A stretch of DNA of 64,000 nt from contig NZ_VFRP01000002.1 of NCBI RefSeq assembly GCF_006385685.1, positions 361,386 to 425,385 of the forward strand, read 5' to 3'. A program made the translations under genes and the position numbers. This stretch comes from Amaricoccus solimangrovi. GTDB lineage: Bacteria; Pseudomonadota; Alphaproteobacteria; Rhodobacterales; Rhodobacteraceae. Of this stretch, positions 8,173-15,716 are shown in pieces. Every line of letters begins with the position of its first letter. Position 1 is the stretch's first letter. The notes under the pieces are model-generated. The model was given only the letters and a program-made list of their open reading frames with translations, was not told the origin of the DNA and did no database searches.

Positions 8173-9012
8173 TTACCTGGGCGGCGGCGATGGACGCAGG
8201 GGGGCGAGCGGCCCGTTTCCGGCAAGGGACGAGGCGACGGCCGCGAGCAGCGGCGCGGTGACGCGGACTCCGGCGTTGAAGTGGCCCGGCGGGGCGTTGG
8301 GCGCGCCGGGGCGGCACCCCCAGGGACCCCGGGCCGAGGGGCGCGGGCCGCGCGTGTGGATGGCGATCACCGCGCCGGCGGCGTTCGCGCCGTCGAGCCA
8401 CACGGGCGCCCCGGAATGCCCGGGACAGGTGTCGACGCTGTAGCGCATCAGGTGCCGGCCGAATCCGTCGAGACGTTCGGCATGAGCCCAGAGTTCGCCA
8501 GGCGCCTTGTCCGAGGGATAGCCGGCGATACGCAGGAGCCGGCTGCTTCGCACACGTTCGAGAGCCTCGGAGGACAGAGCCGCGAGTCTCAACCCCGGTT
8601 CCAGGCCGAAGCCCCGCGACAGCCGGATTATGCCCCAGTCGAGCCGGGGGTCGGCGCGCGCGGCGAAACGCGGGTGGACGTACCACTGCTCGGCCCAGGC
8701 CGCGCCGTAGGGGCGGCTGGCCCCGTCCCGCGCGGGCGTCACCAGGATGCGCCGCGGTGTCCGGCGGCGCGCCAGCGAGAAGAGGCAGTGCCCGGCGGTC
8801 AGCAGGACGCGGGGCGCGATCAGGAAGGCCGTGCAGCCGGACAGCCCTCCCGTTCCGAAGTCGCGCGCGATATGGCAGATCGAGGAATACGGCGGCGGCA
8901 TCGGCGCGCGGACGCGCCAGCGGCCATCGGTCGGACCGATGATCGCATAATCGAGGCATTCCGCGAGGCGGTCGGCCTCGACCGGCGTCTCGATGACCGC
9001 CGCCCGGCTCAT
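8173..9012 (-). CDS. Trypsin-like (S1/V8-type) serine peptidase
   Basis: A 279-aa chymotrypsin-fold protease. The catalytic triad is complete: H75 in LLTAGHC, D125 in DPRLDWGIIRL and S200 in TCPGHSGAPVW. The GxSGxP nucleophile loop and the LDWGII segment are typical of V8/glutamyl-endopeptidase-like bacterial enzymes. There is no signal peptide and no activation propeptide obvious at the N-terminus (MSRAAVIETPVEADRLAE), which is unusual for this class and suggests action in the cytoplasm, leaderless export or release on lysis. Start overlaps the stop of the upstream acidic-protein gene by four bases, so the two are co-translated. Its target may be encoded in the same operon (inference). Confidence 0.88.
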   Translation of the reverse strand: MSRAAVIETPVEADRLAECLDYAIIGPTDGRWRVRAPMPPPYSSICHIARDFGTGGLSGCTAFLIAPRVLLTAGHCLFSLARRRTPRRILVTPARDGASRPYGAAWAEQWYVHPRFAARADPRLDWGIIRLSRGFGLEPGLRLAALSSEALERVRSSRLLRIAGYPSDKAPGELWAHAERLDGFGRHLMRYSVDTCPGHSGAPVWLDGANAAGAVIAIHTRGPRPSARGPWGCRPGAPNAPPGHFNAGVRVTAPLLAAVASSLAGNGPLAPLRPSPPPR

Positions 9013-9647
9013 GGCCGTCCGGCCGGGCCGCCTTCTTCGTCCGGCGCCGTGCGACGAGGCGGCGTCGCATCCTCCTCCCCGTCCGGACCGCGCCCGCCGT
9101 GGGGCGCCGCCTCCGGACGATCGGCGCGGACCGCTTCCACCCCGTCGGCGTCATCGACGCCCGCGCGCTCGCCGTCCATATCCGCGTCCTCCCGCGGGGT
9201 CGCGACGCGGCCGCGCTGCCTGGGCTCCCGCGCACGATCCTGCTCGCTGGACGCCGCTGCCCCTTCGGGCGCCGCGGAGAGTTCGCGCGCCTCGCCGACG
9301 CGCCGCGCCAGTGTCTCGAGCAGGATGTCGGCGTTCGGACACCTGGCCAGCCAGTCCGCCGCGTTGGCGAGAAACGCCTCCTCCTCGGGTGCGAACAGCC
9401 CGCGCATGTGCCGCGGCGGCGCCGCGGGCGGGCGCCGGGCCAGCGGATGCGCCCGGACGACGTTGTCGCCCCTGTCGTCGCCGCGGCGGGGCGCGGGACG
9501 CGGCTCGCGGCGGTCCGGGTCAGCATCGCCCTGGCTCCGCTCCGGGGCCCGCCGCCGCGGCCCCAGATGGGCCAGGAGCGCCTGGAGCTCCCGATCGACG
9601 AGGCGGTCGAGCTCGTCGAAATCGTCGGTGTCCTCGTTCGGTTGCAT
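9009..9647 (-). CDS. Acidic, low-complexity protein of unknown function
   Basis: 212 aa starting at ATG 9647, after a good GGAGGTGACC ribosome site. The N-terminal segment is strongly acidic (NEDTDDFDELDRLVDRELQA), the middle contains a compact hydrophobic stretch (MRGLFAPEEEAFLANAADWLARC, LETLARRVGEARELSA), and the C-terminal 90 residues are a charged Arg/Glu/Asp/Pro tail that is likely disordered. No family recognised. Overlaps the serine peptidase gene by ATGA and lies 22 bases after the 240-aa Cys-motif gene, in the middle of the minus-strand operon. Confidence 0.65.
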   Translation of the reverse strand: MQPNEDTDDFDELDRLVDRELQALLAHLGPRRRAPERSQGDADPDRREPRPAPRRGDDRGDNVVRAHPLARRPPAAPPRHMRGLFAPEEEAFLANAADWLARCPNADILLETLARRVGEARELSAAPEGAAASSEQDRAREPRQRGRVATPREDADMDGERAGVDDADGVEAVRADRPEAAPHGGRGPDGEEDATPPRRTAPDEEGGPAGRP

Positions 9648-9669
9648 GGCGGTCACCTCCTCGGGGGGA

Positions 9670-10392
9670 TCAGTCTTCGAAGGTCCAGGTGGCGGGGTTG
9701 TACGTCCGGGCGCGCTCCCGCCGCTGAAGCAGGATCTCGTAGGCGTGCAGGATCCGGCGGTCTGGCCGCCCCTGCCAGAGCAGCTTCCGGCGGAAGTGTC
9801 CGAGATGGACGACCGCCGCGTTCTCGCCGGGAACGAACTTGCGGGGAGCGCCGACCCTGGCATCGTAGCGCCCCTTGCCGCCGTGGCGCGCGGCGCCGGA
9901 GCGGATCCGCGCCGCCGGCCGGAAATGCTTGAGAATTCGGAAGCCGGGCACCTGCGACACCACCATCCCTATGTCGACGGGCACGGGTTGTCCGGCGACC
10001 TCGATCCGGTAAAGGCCGCTCGTGACGCTGAAATAGGGCCAGAGCGCGGGGGGAATGGCCGCCAGAAGGTCACGGGGAACGGGCTTGCCGCCGCCGCCGC
10101 CGCGCTCTGCCATCCGCGCGTCCAGATGGAGCGCCGCGGCGATCAGATCCTTCAGGACCACGCCGTTCCTCCAGCCGCCCCAGTCGTCGAGCGACAGCGG
10201 CCCCTCGCGGGTGCCGCTTCGCGGCGTACCCACCCGCCTGGCGGTCGCCGGCGGCGCCGGAACCCGCCCGGCCGGCGCCGCCTCGAAACGACGCCCACCG
10301 CAGATCGGGCAATCCGGCCGTCCGCAACGGTGGCGCCGGCGGTCGAGAAGGCTCGCCACCAGCCGGTCGAGGGCGCGTTCATGGATGGACAT
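9670..10392 (-). CDS. Uncharacterised protein with a Cys-rich (possible zinc) motif
   Basis: 240 aa from ATG 10392 (GGGAGAAGAG upstream). Near the N-terminus HRCGRPDCPICGG provides three Cys plus a His that could bind a metal. The remainder is basic with an ordered core (WPYFSVTSGLYRIEVAGQPV, VDIGMVVSQVPGFRILKHF) and ends HAYEILLQRRERARTYNP. No family recognised. The start overlaps the 3' end of the DUF4438 gene by 14 bases, indicating coupling. Confidence 0.65.
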   Translation of the reverse strand: MSIHERALDRLVASLLDRRRHRCGRPDCPICGGRRFEAAPAGRVPAPPATARRVGTPRSGTREGPLSLDDWGGWRNGVVLKDLIAAALHLDARMAERGGGGGKPVPRDLLAAIPPALWPYFSVTSGLYRIEVAGQPVPVDIGMVVSQVPGFRILKHFRPAARIRSGAARHGGKGRYDARVGAPRKFVPGENAAVVHLGHFRRKLLWQGRPDRRILHAYEILLQRRERARTYNPATWTFED

Positions 10393-11416
10393 CGGCTCTT
10401 CTCCCTGTCCGGAGCGCCCGCCCGGACGGGGGCGCGAGAGGGCGGGTCCGCCGCGTGAAGGTCGGCTCCACCCGGGGCGCCGCCGCGGGCCGGACACCAT
10501 AGAGCACCGCCAGGTTGGCATTCGGGTCATGGCGCGGCCTCAGCCGCCCGGCCGGTCCGCTGAGCAGCGCCGTCACGCCCGGCCCATGGCCGGAAACCGT
10601 GCTGTCGGAATGCACCACCACGCCGATCGTCACGTGCCGCCGCGCGTAGGAGCGGCCATGGCGCCCCTCCGTGTCGAGAATGGCGACGATGTCGCCGAAG
10701 CGCAGGCTGCCCAGGCGGAAGCGTTCCACGGCCTCGTGATCGAAGAGCTGGATGTCGCAATCCCCGAGCGACGCCGAGCCCCTGCCGAGCCCGGAGCCCA
10801 TCAGCGCCGCCGGCACCAGATGCGTCACCGGGACGAGGAGGCGCCCGCCTTCGACGAGGATGCCCATGCGCGCGATCAGGCCCGGATCGGCGTTCATCGC
10901 GGCGACTTCGGGGAAATTCGGCAGGCGGAGCCCCTGCCCCGTGGCCGCGATCTGAACCATGTCGCCCACCCGCATCCGGCGCATCGGCTCGCGGGGAAAG
11001 TCCACGATCACATGCCCGACCCCGCCATGTTTGCCGGTGACCAGCCCCTTCGCGCCCGCCGCCGGTCCCGAGACCACCCGCGCCGCGTTGCCGACGCAGG
11101 CGAGCAGGTTCAGCCCGCGGTTCGCCGCGTCCGGTACCGGGCCCTCAGTCTTCCCGGTCGCGCGGATCGAGACCGCCGGTTCGAGATGATCGGCCGCGAT
11201 GCCGACGCAGCGGTCGCCGATGCGGTGGCTGAGCGTGATGCCGCCCGGCCCCGGCAGCACCCGCGCCACGCCGTCCTGGCCGATCCGGTACGGCGAGCCC
11301 TTGCTGAGCGGAGGCGTGACGCGCCCGAGCACCGCGATGGTCGCCAGTTCCTCGCGGTTGACGCGGGGACCGCCGGGGGACGGGGCCGGCGGTCCGGGAG
11401 GCGCGGAGGCGATCAT
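10379..11416 (-). CDS. DUF4438-family protein
   Basis: 345 aa starting at ATG 11416, which overlaps the upstream stop as ATGA behind a GAGGTGG site. The sequence follows the DUF4438 pattern I know from bacterial and thermophile proteins: GDRCVGIAADHLEPAVSI, CVGNAARVVSGPAAGAKGLV, TGKHGGVGHVIVDFP, GDMVQIAATGQGLRL, VPVTHLVPAALMGSGLG, LRFGDIVAILDTEGRHGRSY and VTIGVVVHSDSTVSGHGPGV. The family has known structures but no settled function. A C-terminal basic, Pro-rich tail of about 40 residues appears specific to this copy. It is the only operon member with a clearly widespread uncharacterised domain. Confidence 0.85.
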   Translation of the reverse strand: MIASAPPGPPAPSPGGPRVNREELATIAVLGRVTPPLSKGSPYRIGQDGVARVLPGPGGITLSHRIGDRCVGIAADHLEPAVSIRATGKTEGPVPDAANRGLNLLACVGNAARVVSGPAAGAKGLVTGKHGGVGHVIVDFPREPMRRMRVGDMVQIAATGQGLRLPNFPEVAAMNADPGLIARMGILVEGGRLLVPVTHLVPAALMGSGLGRGSASLGDCDIQLFDHEAVERFRLGSLRFGDIVAILDTEGRHGRSYARRHVTIGVVVHSDSTVSGHGPGVTALLSGPAGRLRPRHDPNANLAVLYGVRPAAAPRVEPTFTRRTRPLAPPSGRALRTGRRADVHP

Positions 11417-12204
11417 GACGCCACCTCGCACCAGAACGCGCTGGCGCCGTGCCAGGGGTCGCGCTCCTCGCTGTATTCCGCGTCGTCGGGTTCGAAGTCG
11501 GGCGCGTCGTCGAGCGCCGCGGCGACGGCGCGCGGCGCGAGGAGGCAGACCGCCGCCAGCCGGGCACCCGCGGCTAGGGCGAGCCCGACCGGCCGCGGCG
11601 GGGCTTCTCCCGTCCCGGCGCGGGACAGACGGGCGGCCTGCTCGCCCTCGATCTCAACGCAGTCGAGGCCGGCGGCGGAGAGCATCCGGCACATCCGCGG
11701 CGGGCCGTCCGGCTCGGTCAGCGTCAGGATCACCGGAGCGGCGATCGCGTTCACCGCCGCCAGCGCCAGGGAGTCGCGGGCGCAGAGCCCGAGCGAGGAA
11801 ACCGGTGTGCCGGGGGCGAGAAAGCGCTCGAGCAGCGCGGCGAATTCCTGCGACCGTCGGGCAGCGCTCTGGTCGAAGCCCGGCGGCAGGTGGCTTTCGA
11901 ACAGGACATCGCCGATCCAGCAGAACCGTTCGAGCAGCGTCGTGGCGCTCCAGACCGCGTGCCATTCGCGCAGGCGCGGCAGCAGCGCCCGCGCATCCTC
12001 CCCCGGATCGGCCAGATCGGGATAGTCGATGACCTCGAAACGCTGCAGCAGCGCCCAGAGGCCCTGCGCCAGCCAGCAGCGCCGCCGCTCGGCGAGCGCG
12101 AGCGCGATCAGGAGGCCATGTTCGGAGAAGGCGAGGCGCCCGTCGATGATCAGGTCGGAGTCGGTCTCCGAACCAAGGGCCCTGGCGGCGAGGGGAAGGG
12201 TCAT
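11413..12204 (-). CDS. Hypothetical protein (263 aa)
   Basis: Alanine/leucine-rich, apparently soluble, mostly helical protein; recognisable pieces are IIDGRLAFSEHGLLIALAL, a Trp-rich stretch (WLAQGLWALLQRFEV, LREWHAVWSATTLLERFCWI), and an acidic C-terminus (APDFEPDDAEYSEERDPW). No signal peptide, membrane helix or known motif. A GGTGGCGCC site precedes the ATG. Followed without gap (ATGA) by the DUF4438 gene and preceded by a 368-aa hypothetical, so it is part of the same transcription unit. No function proposed. Confidence 0.65.
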   Translation of the reverse strand: MTLPLAARALGSETDSDLIIDGRLAFSEHGLLIALALAERRRCWLAQGLWALLQRFEVIDYPDLADPGEDARALLPRLREWHAVWSATTLLERFCWIGDVLFESHLPPGFDQSAARRSQEFAALLERFLAPGTPVSSLGLCARDSLALAAVNAIAAPVILTLTEPDGPPRMCRMLSAAGLDCVEIEGEQAARLSRAGTGEAPPRPVGLALAAGARLAAVCLLAPRAVAAALDDAPDFEPDDAEYSEERDPWHGASAFWCEVAS

Positions 12205-12225
12205 GGCGCCACCTCATGCCGGGAT

Positions 12226-13332
12226 TCAGGCCGGGATCCGCATCGCCTGCCGCGCCGGCAGGCCGACCGACCAGCGCAGCTGGTCGGAGACGCCCGGGAA
12301 GCGCCGGCCCTCGGAGGTCATGCGATAGGCGGCGATCCAGGCTTCCGCGTAGGCCGCGATCGGCCGGATCTCGGCGCGGAACACGTCGATGTCGATCGAG
12401 GTCGCGAAGTCGTTCGACGCGATGAATTCCAGCGCCCGCCGCCCCGCCTCGGCCATCTTCGAGCGTTGCGACAGCGGCGCGTGGCCGTTCAGATGCCGTT
12501 GCGAGACGATCTCGATCACATCCCATTTGTTGTTCGCATCGAAGCCCTTGAGGATGTCGGGCGCCTCGAGCAGATCGAGCGAGGTCTGCAGGTACTGGCC
12601 GATCTCATGCGTCAGCGCGAGGATGTTGCCGTAGCTCGACCGGTCCAGCGCGTAGCGCAGATCCGTGCCGAGGCGCTGGATCGAGGCGATGGTGCCATAG
12701 GGCCGGTCGTCGATCTGCTGGCTGCCCTTGATCACCTCGCTGATGGTCAGATCGCGGGTGTACTGCGCCATCGAGGACATGAAGGCCACGAACTGGTAGT
12801 GGAAGTTCCTGTTGACAACGGCGCCGGCGGGGGTCGGACCCTGGCCGTAGTTGAAGGCGCGCTTGTAGGCGATCATCCGGTCGCGGCGCGTGTAGCGGAG
12901 CGGCCGCCACTTCTCGAGGATGTAGAGCCCGCGCGCGCCGGGGCCCTGCTGGATCCTGAGCCGGCCGAGCTGGAAGAGCTTGCGCAGGACGTCGATCACC
13001 TCGAACACCTTCATCCGCTCGTGCTGGTAGATGTAATAGAGTTCCGCGGCCGCGTGCAGCTGGCTCGGGATCACGGCGGCGTCGAAATCGGGCTTGACCC
13101 GCGGATACGGCAGATCCCCGAACGGCTTGACCCCCTCGCCGCCAAAGCCGATCAGATCGGCGAAGCCGAAGGGCTCGCCGCCATTCTCCTCGAGCAACTG
13201 CTGGAATCGCTGCTCGAACTGCCGCTCGAAGGCCGCCCGCTCTTCCGGCGCGAGATTGGCCAGTTCCTCGCGATAGAACCGCTGAAACAGCCGCTTCAGG
13301 GTCTCGTTGGTCTCAAAGGATAGCGATGACAT
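12226..13332 (-). CDS. Hypothetical protein (368 aa)
   Basis: A well-formed soluble protein I cannot assign. The N-terminus is helical and charged (NETLKRLFQRFYREELANLA, then a Glu/Gln-rich stretch to residue 50), with a Gly-rich loop (LIGFGGEGVKPFGDLPYPRV). The centre is rich in aromatic and polar residues (AAELYYIYQHERMKVFEVID, NRNFHYQFVAFMSSMAQYTR) and ends with helices around HEIGQYLQTSLDLLEAPDIL. The unbiased composition suggests a real folded protein under selection. It lies 33 bases after the coiled-coil gene and 21 bases before the 263-aa gene. Confidence 0.7.
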   Translation of the reverse strand: MSSLSFETNETLKRLFQRFYREELANLAPEERAAFERQFEQRFQQLLEENGGEPFGFADLIGFGGEGVKPFGDLPYPRVKPDFDAAVIPSQLHAAAELYYIYQHERMKVFEVIDVLRKLFQLGRLRIQQGPGARGLYILEKWRPLRYTRRDRMIAYKRAFNYGQGPTPAGAVVNRNFHYQFVAFMSSMAQYTRDLTISEVIKGSQQIDDRPYGTIASIQRLGTDLRYALDRSSYGNILALTHEIGQYLQTSLDLLEAPDILKGFDANNKWDVIEIVSQRHLNGHAPLSQRSKMAEAGRRALEFIASNDFATSIDIDVFRAEIRPIAAYAEAWIAAYRMTSEGRRFPGVSDQLRWSVGLPARQAMRIPA

Positions 13333-13365
13333 GGCGGAACCTCGGTGTTTTCGGCCCGGATGGCC

Positions 13366-13914
13366 TCAGGGTGTCGTCGCGCTCGGACCCTGAGCTTGAC
13401 TGGACTGGCAAAGCCGCGACGCGGCCTCGTAGATCGCATCGTGGACCTCGGGGGGAAGCGCGCCGAGGATCGGCGCGTCGCAGCCCAGCAGCGCGCCGCG
13501 CAGGTTCTCGCCGCTTCCGCATGCCGCGATATCGCCGACGCTCCTCAGCTGGGCGGCGCCGTATTCCGAGGGAACGGCTCCCGCGGAGGAAATCGTGAGA
13601 TGGTCCTTGTTCAGGTGGACATGGAGCAGGTTCAGGACCCAGAGCGCCTTCATGCCGGCCTCGACCCGTTCGAGGCGGGCTCCAAGATCCGTCAGGCGAT
13701 CCTGCCCGCGCAGGAGCCCGCCGATCGCCCGGGCATTCCCTTCGATGGCGTCCTCGGCCTTGGTGACACGGGCTTCCGCCTCTGTCAGGCGATCCCGCCC
13801 GACCCCGAGACGGTTGATCGCGGCGGTATTCCTCCGCAGCGCGCCGACGATCGTCTTGCGAGGGGATCCCGGGCCGCGCGCCGGAGCCTGTACCTTGTGT
13901 CGCTGCGTTTTCAT
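13366..13914 (-). CDS. Hypothetical protein with a central coiled coil
   Basis: 182 aa. A basic N-terminus (KTQRHKVQAPARGPGSPRKT) is followed by a heptad-like region from about residue 38 to 95 (GRDRLTEAEARVTKAEDAIE through LTDLGARLERVEAGMKAL), suggesting oligomerisation, then an ordered C-terminal part (LWVLNLLHVHLNKDHLTISS). No family recognised. Spaced 12 bases from the preceding 591-aa gene and 33 from the next gene, in the same operon. Confidence 0.65.
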   Translation of the reverse strand: MKTQRHKVQAPARGPGSPRKTIVGALRRNTAAINRLGVGRDRLTEAEARVTKAEDAIEGNARAIGGLLRGQDRLTDLGARLERVEAGMKALWVLNLLHVHLNKDHLTISSAGAVPSEYGAAQLRSVGDIAACGSGENLRGALLGCDAPILGALPPEVHDAIYEAASRLCQSSQAQGPSATTP

Positions 13915-13926
13915 CGCACTTTCCCC

Positions 13927-15702
13927 TCAGAGCTTCCTGCCCAGCGACAGATCATCCGGCGCGAGCTTGGCAGCGATATCCTCCAGCGAGACATCGTCGT
14001 CGCGGGGGATCGTGATCGATACCGATCCGCAGGGCGGATAGGTCGTGCCCCGCGTGACCTGCTTCAGGTCGTCGATCGCCTTGTTGAGCAGCGTGACCGT
14101 CGCGGCCTCGGACCCCCGGCGCCCGAGAAGGTCGTGGTTGCACTTGGCGGACATGTTCGTCACCAGGTCGATCCAGCTTCTTTCCGTGGCGATCTGCGCG
14201 CAGAGCACCGCGTGGACCGCCAGGGCGCGGCGGTTCAGCTCATCGGCGCCGGGTTGCCGCAACGTGGGCGGCAGGCTCTGGAAGAAGGTGCTCGCCGCCG
14301 CCCTCATGCGGTTCAACGGACCCACCAGGCTCAGCGGTGGCTGCTTGCCGCCCGACGGGACTTTCAGCGCGTCGCGGACCGCGCGGACGACGAACCCGTA
14401 GGCGAGAGCGGTCAGCAGCGCGTCGGTAAATCCCGAGGGCGCCTGCGCGAGCAGATCGATGGCGCGGTCGATGTCGTAGAGCGCCTTGCCACCGATCACC
14501 AGGATCCTCGCGGCGTCCTCGTCGCAGCAGCAGCAGCAAAAGCAGTCCAGCGCCTCGGCGAAACGGCCGCGCTGCTGGATGATCTCGAGCAGCAGCTCGG
14601 TCACGCCGTCCGGGCGGCTCATGCCATAGAGCCCGTAGAACAGGAGCGGCGGGCGGGCGATGAACACGAGCCGGTGGCCCGAGCGCGCCGCGCCGAACGC
14701 GTCGATGAAGTACTGGATCGCCGCGAGGAAGCTGGTCAGCGGCGGGCTTTCGGGCGAGGCGACGCCATTGGCGACCCGCAGGAAGCGTTCCAGCTGCGCG
14801 ACCGTGACGACGGAGGTCGCGCCGAGCGCCCGCATCCCCTCGGCGTCGCGGCCCGAGACGAGCGCGATCATCTCGTCGAACACATTCGCCAGGTAACCCT
14901 CGTCGAGATAGGCGCGAAGATCGGTGGCGCCGGTATCCTCGAGCGCGCGGTGAAGCTGCCGCAAGGCGACCACGCCGCGCGGCCAGTCCCGTTGCCCCGA
15001 CACCTCCCGCGCCGACCCCTGGAGGGCGCGCAACGCGGAGAGCACCGTCTCGCGACGCACCTGCAGCTCGGAGGAGGCCGACTGCAGGATGACCGAGGTG
15101 CTTGTCACCCCGCCGGCGGCCAGCGCCTCGCCCGCGGTGACCAGGATCAGCGCGCCCATGTTGTCGCAGCTCTGGGCCAGCCGGCAGAACAGGCCCGGCA
15201 CGCAGCCGGTGAGCGCGGCGAGATACCGCGAGAGCCGGGCGTAGTCTGTGAGCGCGCGGCGGGCGGCGAAGGCGCGGTCGCGCTCCGCCGCCCCGAGGGC
15301 GAGGCGGGCATAGGCGACGCCATCGCGGGCGGCGGCGCGGATCGCGCTGGCCCAGCCGCGCAATTCGGGCTGGATGTCCTTGATCTGGCTCTCGTTCACC
15401 AACGCGTCGAGGTCGCAGTCGAGGTCGGACTGAGCCTCCGCGAGTTCCGCGCGCCCGGCGCCCGCCTCGGCGATCACCGGCGGCGGCGCGGTGCGGATCT
15501 GGATCGGCGTGCCGGCGCGCTCGCGCCGGATCGCCTCGGCGTCGCCGGCGAAGCGGTCGAGCAGCGCCCTGGCAAGCTGCCTTGGATCCGTCGGATCGGC
15601 GACGCGGAGGGACCGGCGGATCACGTTGTCCACGACGACCGTGCCCGGAGATCGAAGGGCGGCGGCGCGGCCGAGGTCAGTCGATTCGGTCATGGCAGTC
15701 AC
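13927..15702 (-). CDS. Hypothetical 591-aa helical protein with a cysteine run
   Basis: Large, mostly helical, soluble protein. Residues 1-120 are charged; the centre contains several amphipathic helices and a small hydrophobic area (LVFIARPPLLFYGLYGM). Its most striking feature is a Cys cluster near residue 386, DCFCCCCCDED, encoded by consecutive TGC codons at about 14527-14548. Other single Cys occur (TGCVPGLFCRLAQSCDN). The C-terminus holds a predicted beta segment (GSVSITIPRDDDVSLEDIAA). ATG 15702 follows GAGGTGACTGCC and lies 14 bases after the HExxH gene. Not recognised; metal or redox binding is a possibility, not shown. Confidence 0.7.
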   Translation of the reverse strand: MTAMTESTDLGRAAALRSPGTVVVDNVIRRSLRVADPTDPRQLARALLDRFAGDAEAIRRERAGTPIQIRTAPPPVIAEAGAGRAELAEAQSDLDCDLDALVNESQIKDIQPELRGWASAIRAAARDGVAYARLALGAAERDRAFAARRALTDYARLSRYLAALTGCVPGLFCRLAQSCDNMGALILVTAGEALAAGGVTSTSVILQSASSELQVRRETVLSALRALQGSAREVSGQRDWPRGVVALRQLHRALEDTGATDLRAYLDEGYLANVFDEMIALVSGRDAEGMRALGATSVVTVAQLERFLRVANGVASPESPPLTSFLAAIQYFIDAFGAARSGHRLVFIARPPLLFYGLYGMSRPDGVTELLLEIIQQRGRFAEALDCFCCCCCDEDAARILVIGGKALYDIDRAIDLLAQAPSGFTDALLTALAYGFVVRAVRDALKVPSGGKQPPLSLVGPLNRMRAAASTFFQSLPPTLRQPGADELNRRALAVHAVLCAQIATERSWIDLVTNMSAKCNHDLLGRRGSEAATVTLLNKAIDDLKQVTRGTTYPPCGSVSITIPRDDDVSLEDIAAKLAPDDLSLGRKL

Positions 15703-15716
15703 CTCTCAGGTTACCA

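Noticed and set aside
8281..13323. Long plus-strand open frames opposite the unknown operon
   Set aside because: Composition typical of antisense frames. The minus-strand genes have ribosome sites, ATGA couplings and recognisable families (DUF4438, protease).
14521..14550. GCA/CAG trinucleotide run considered as a repeat array
   Set aside because: Only a few units and inside a coding frame (Cys run); no spacers, so not a CRISPR.
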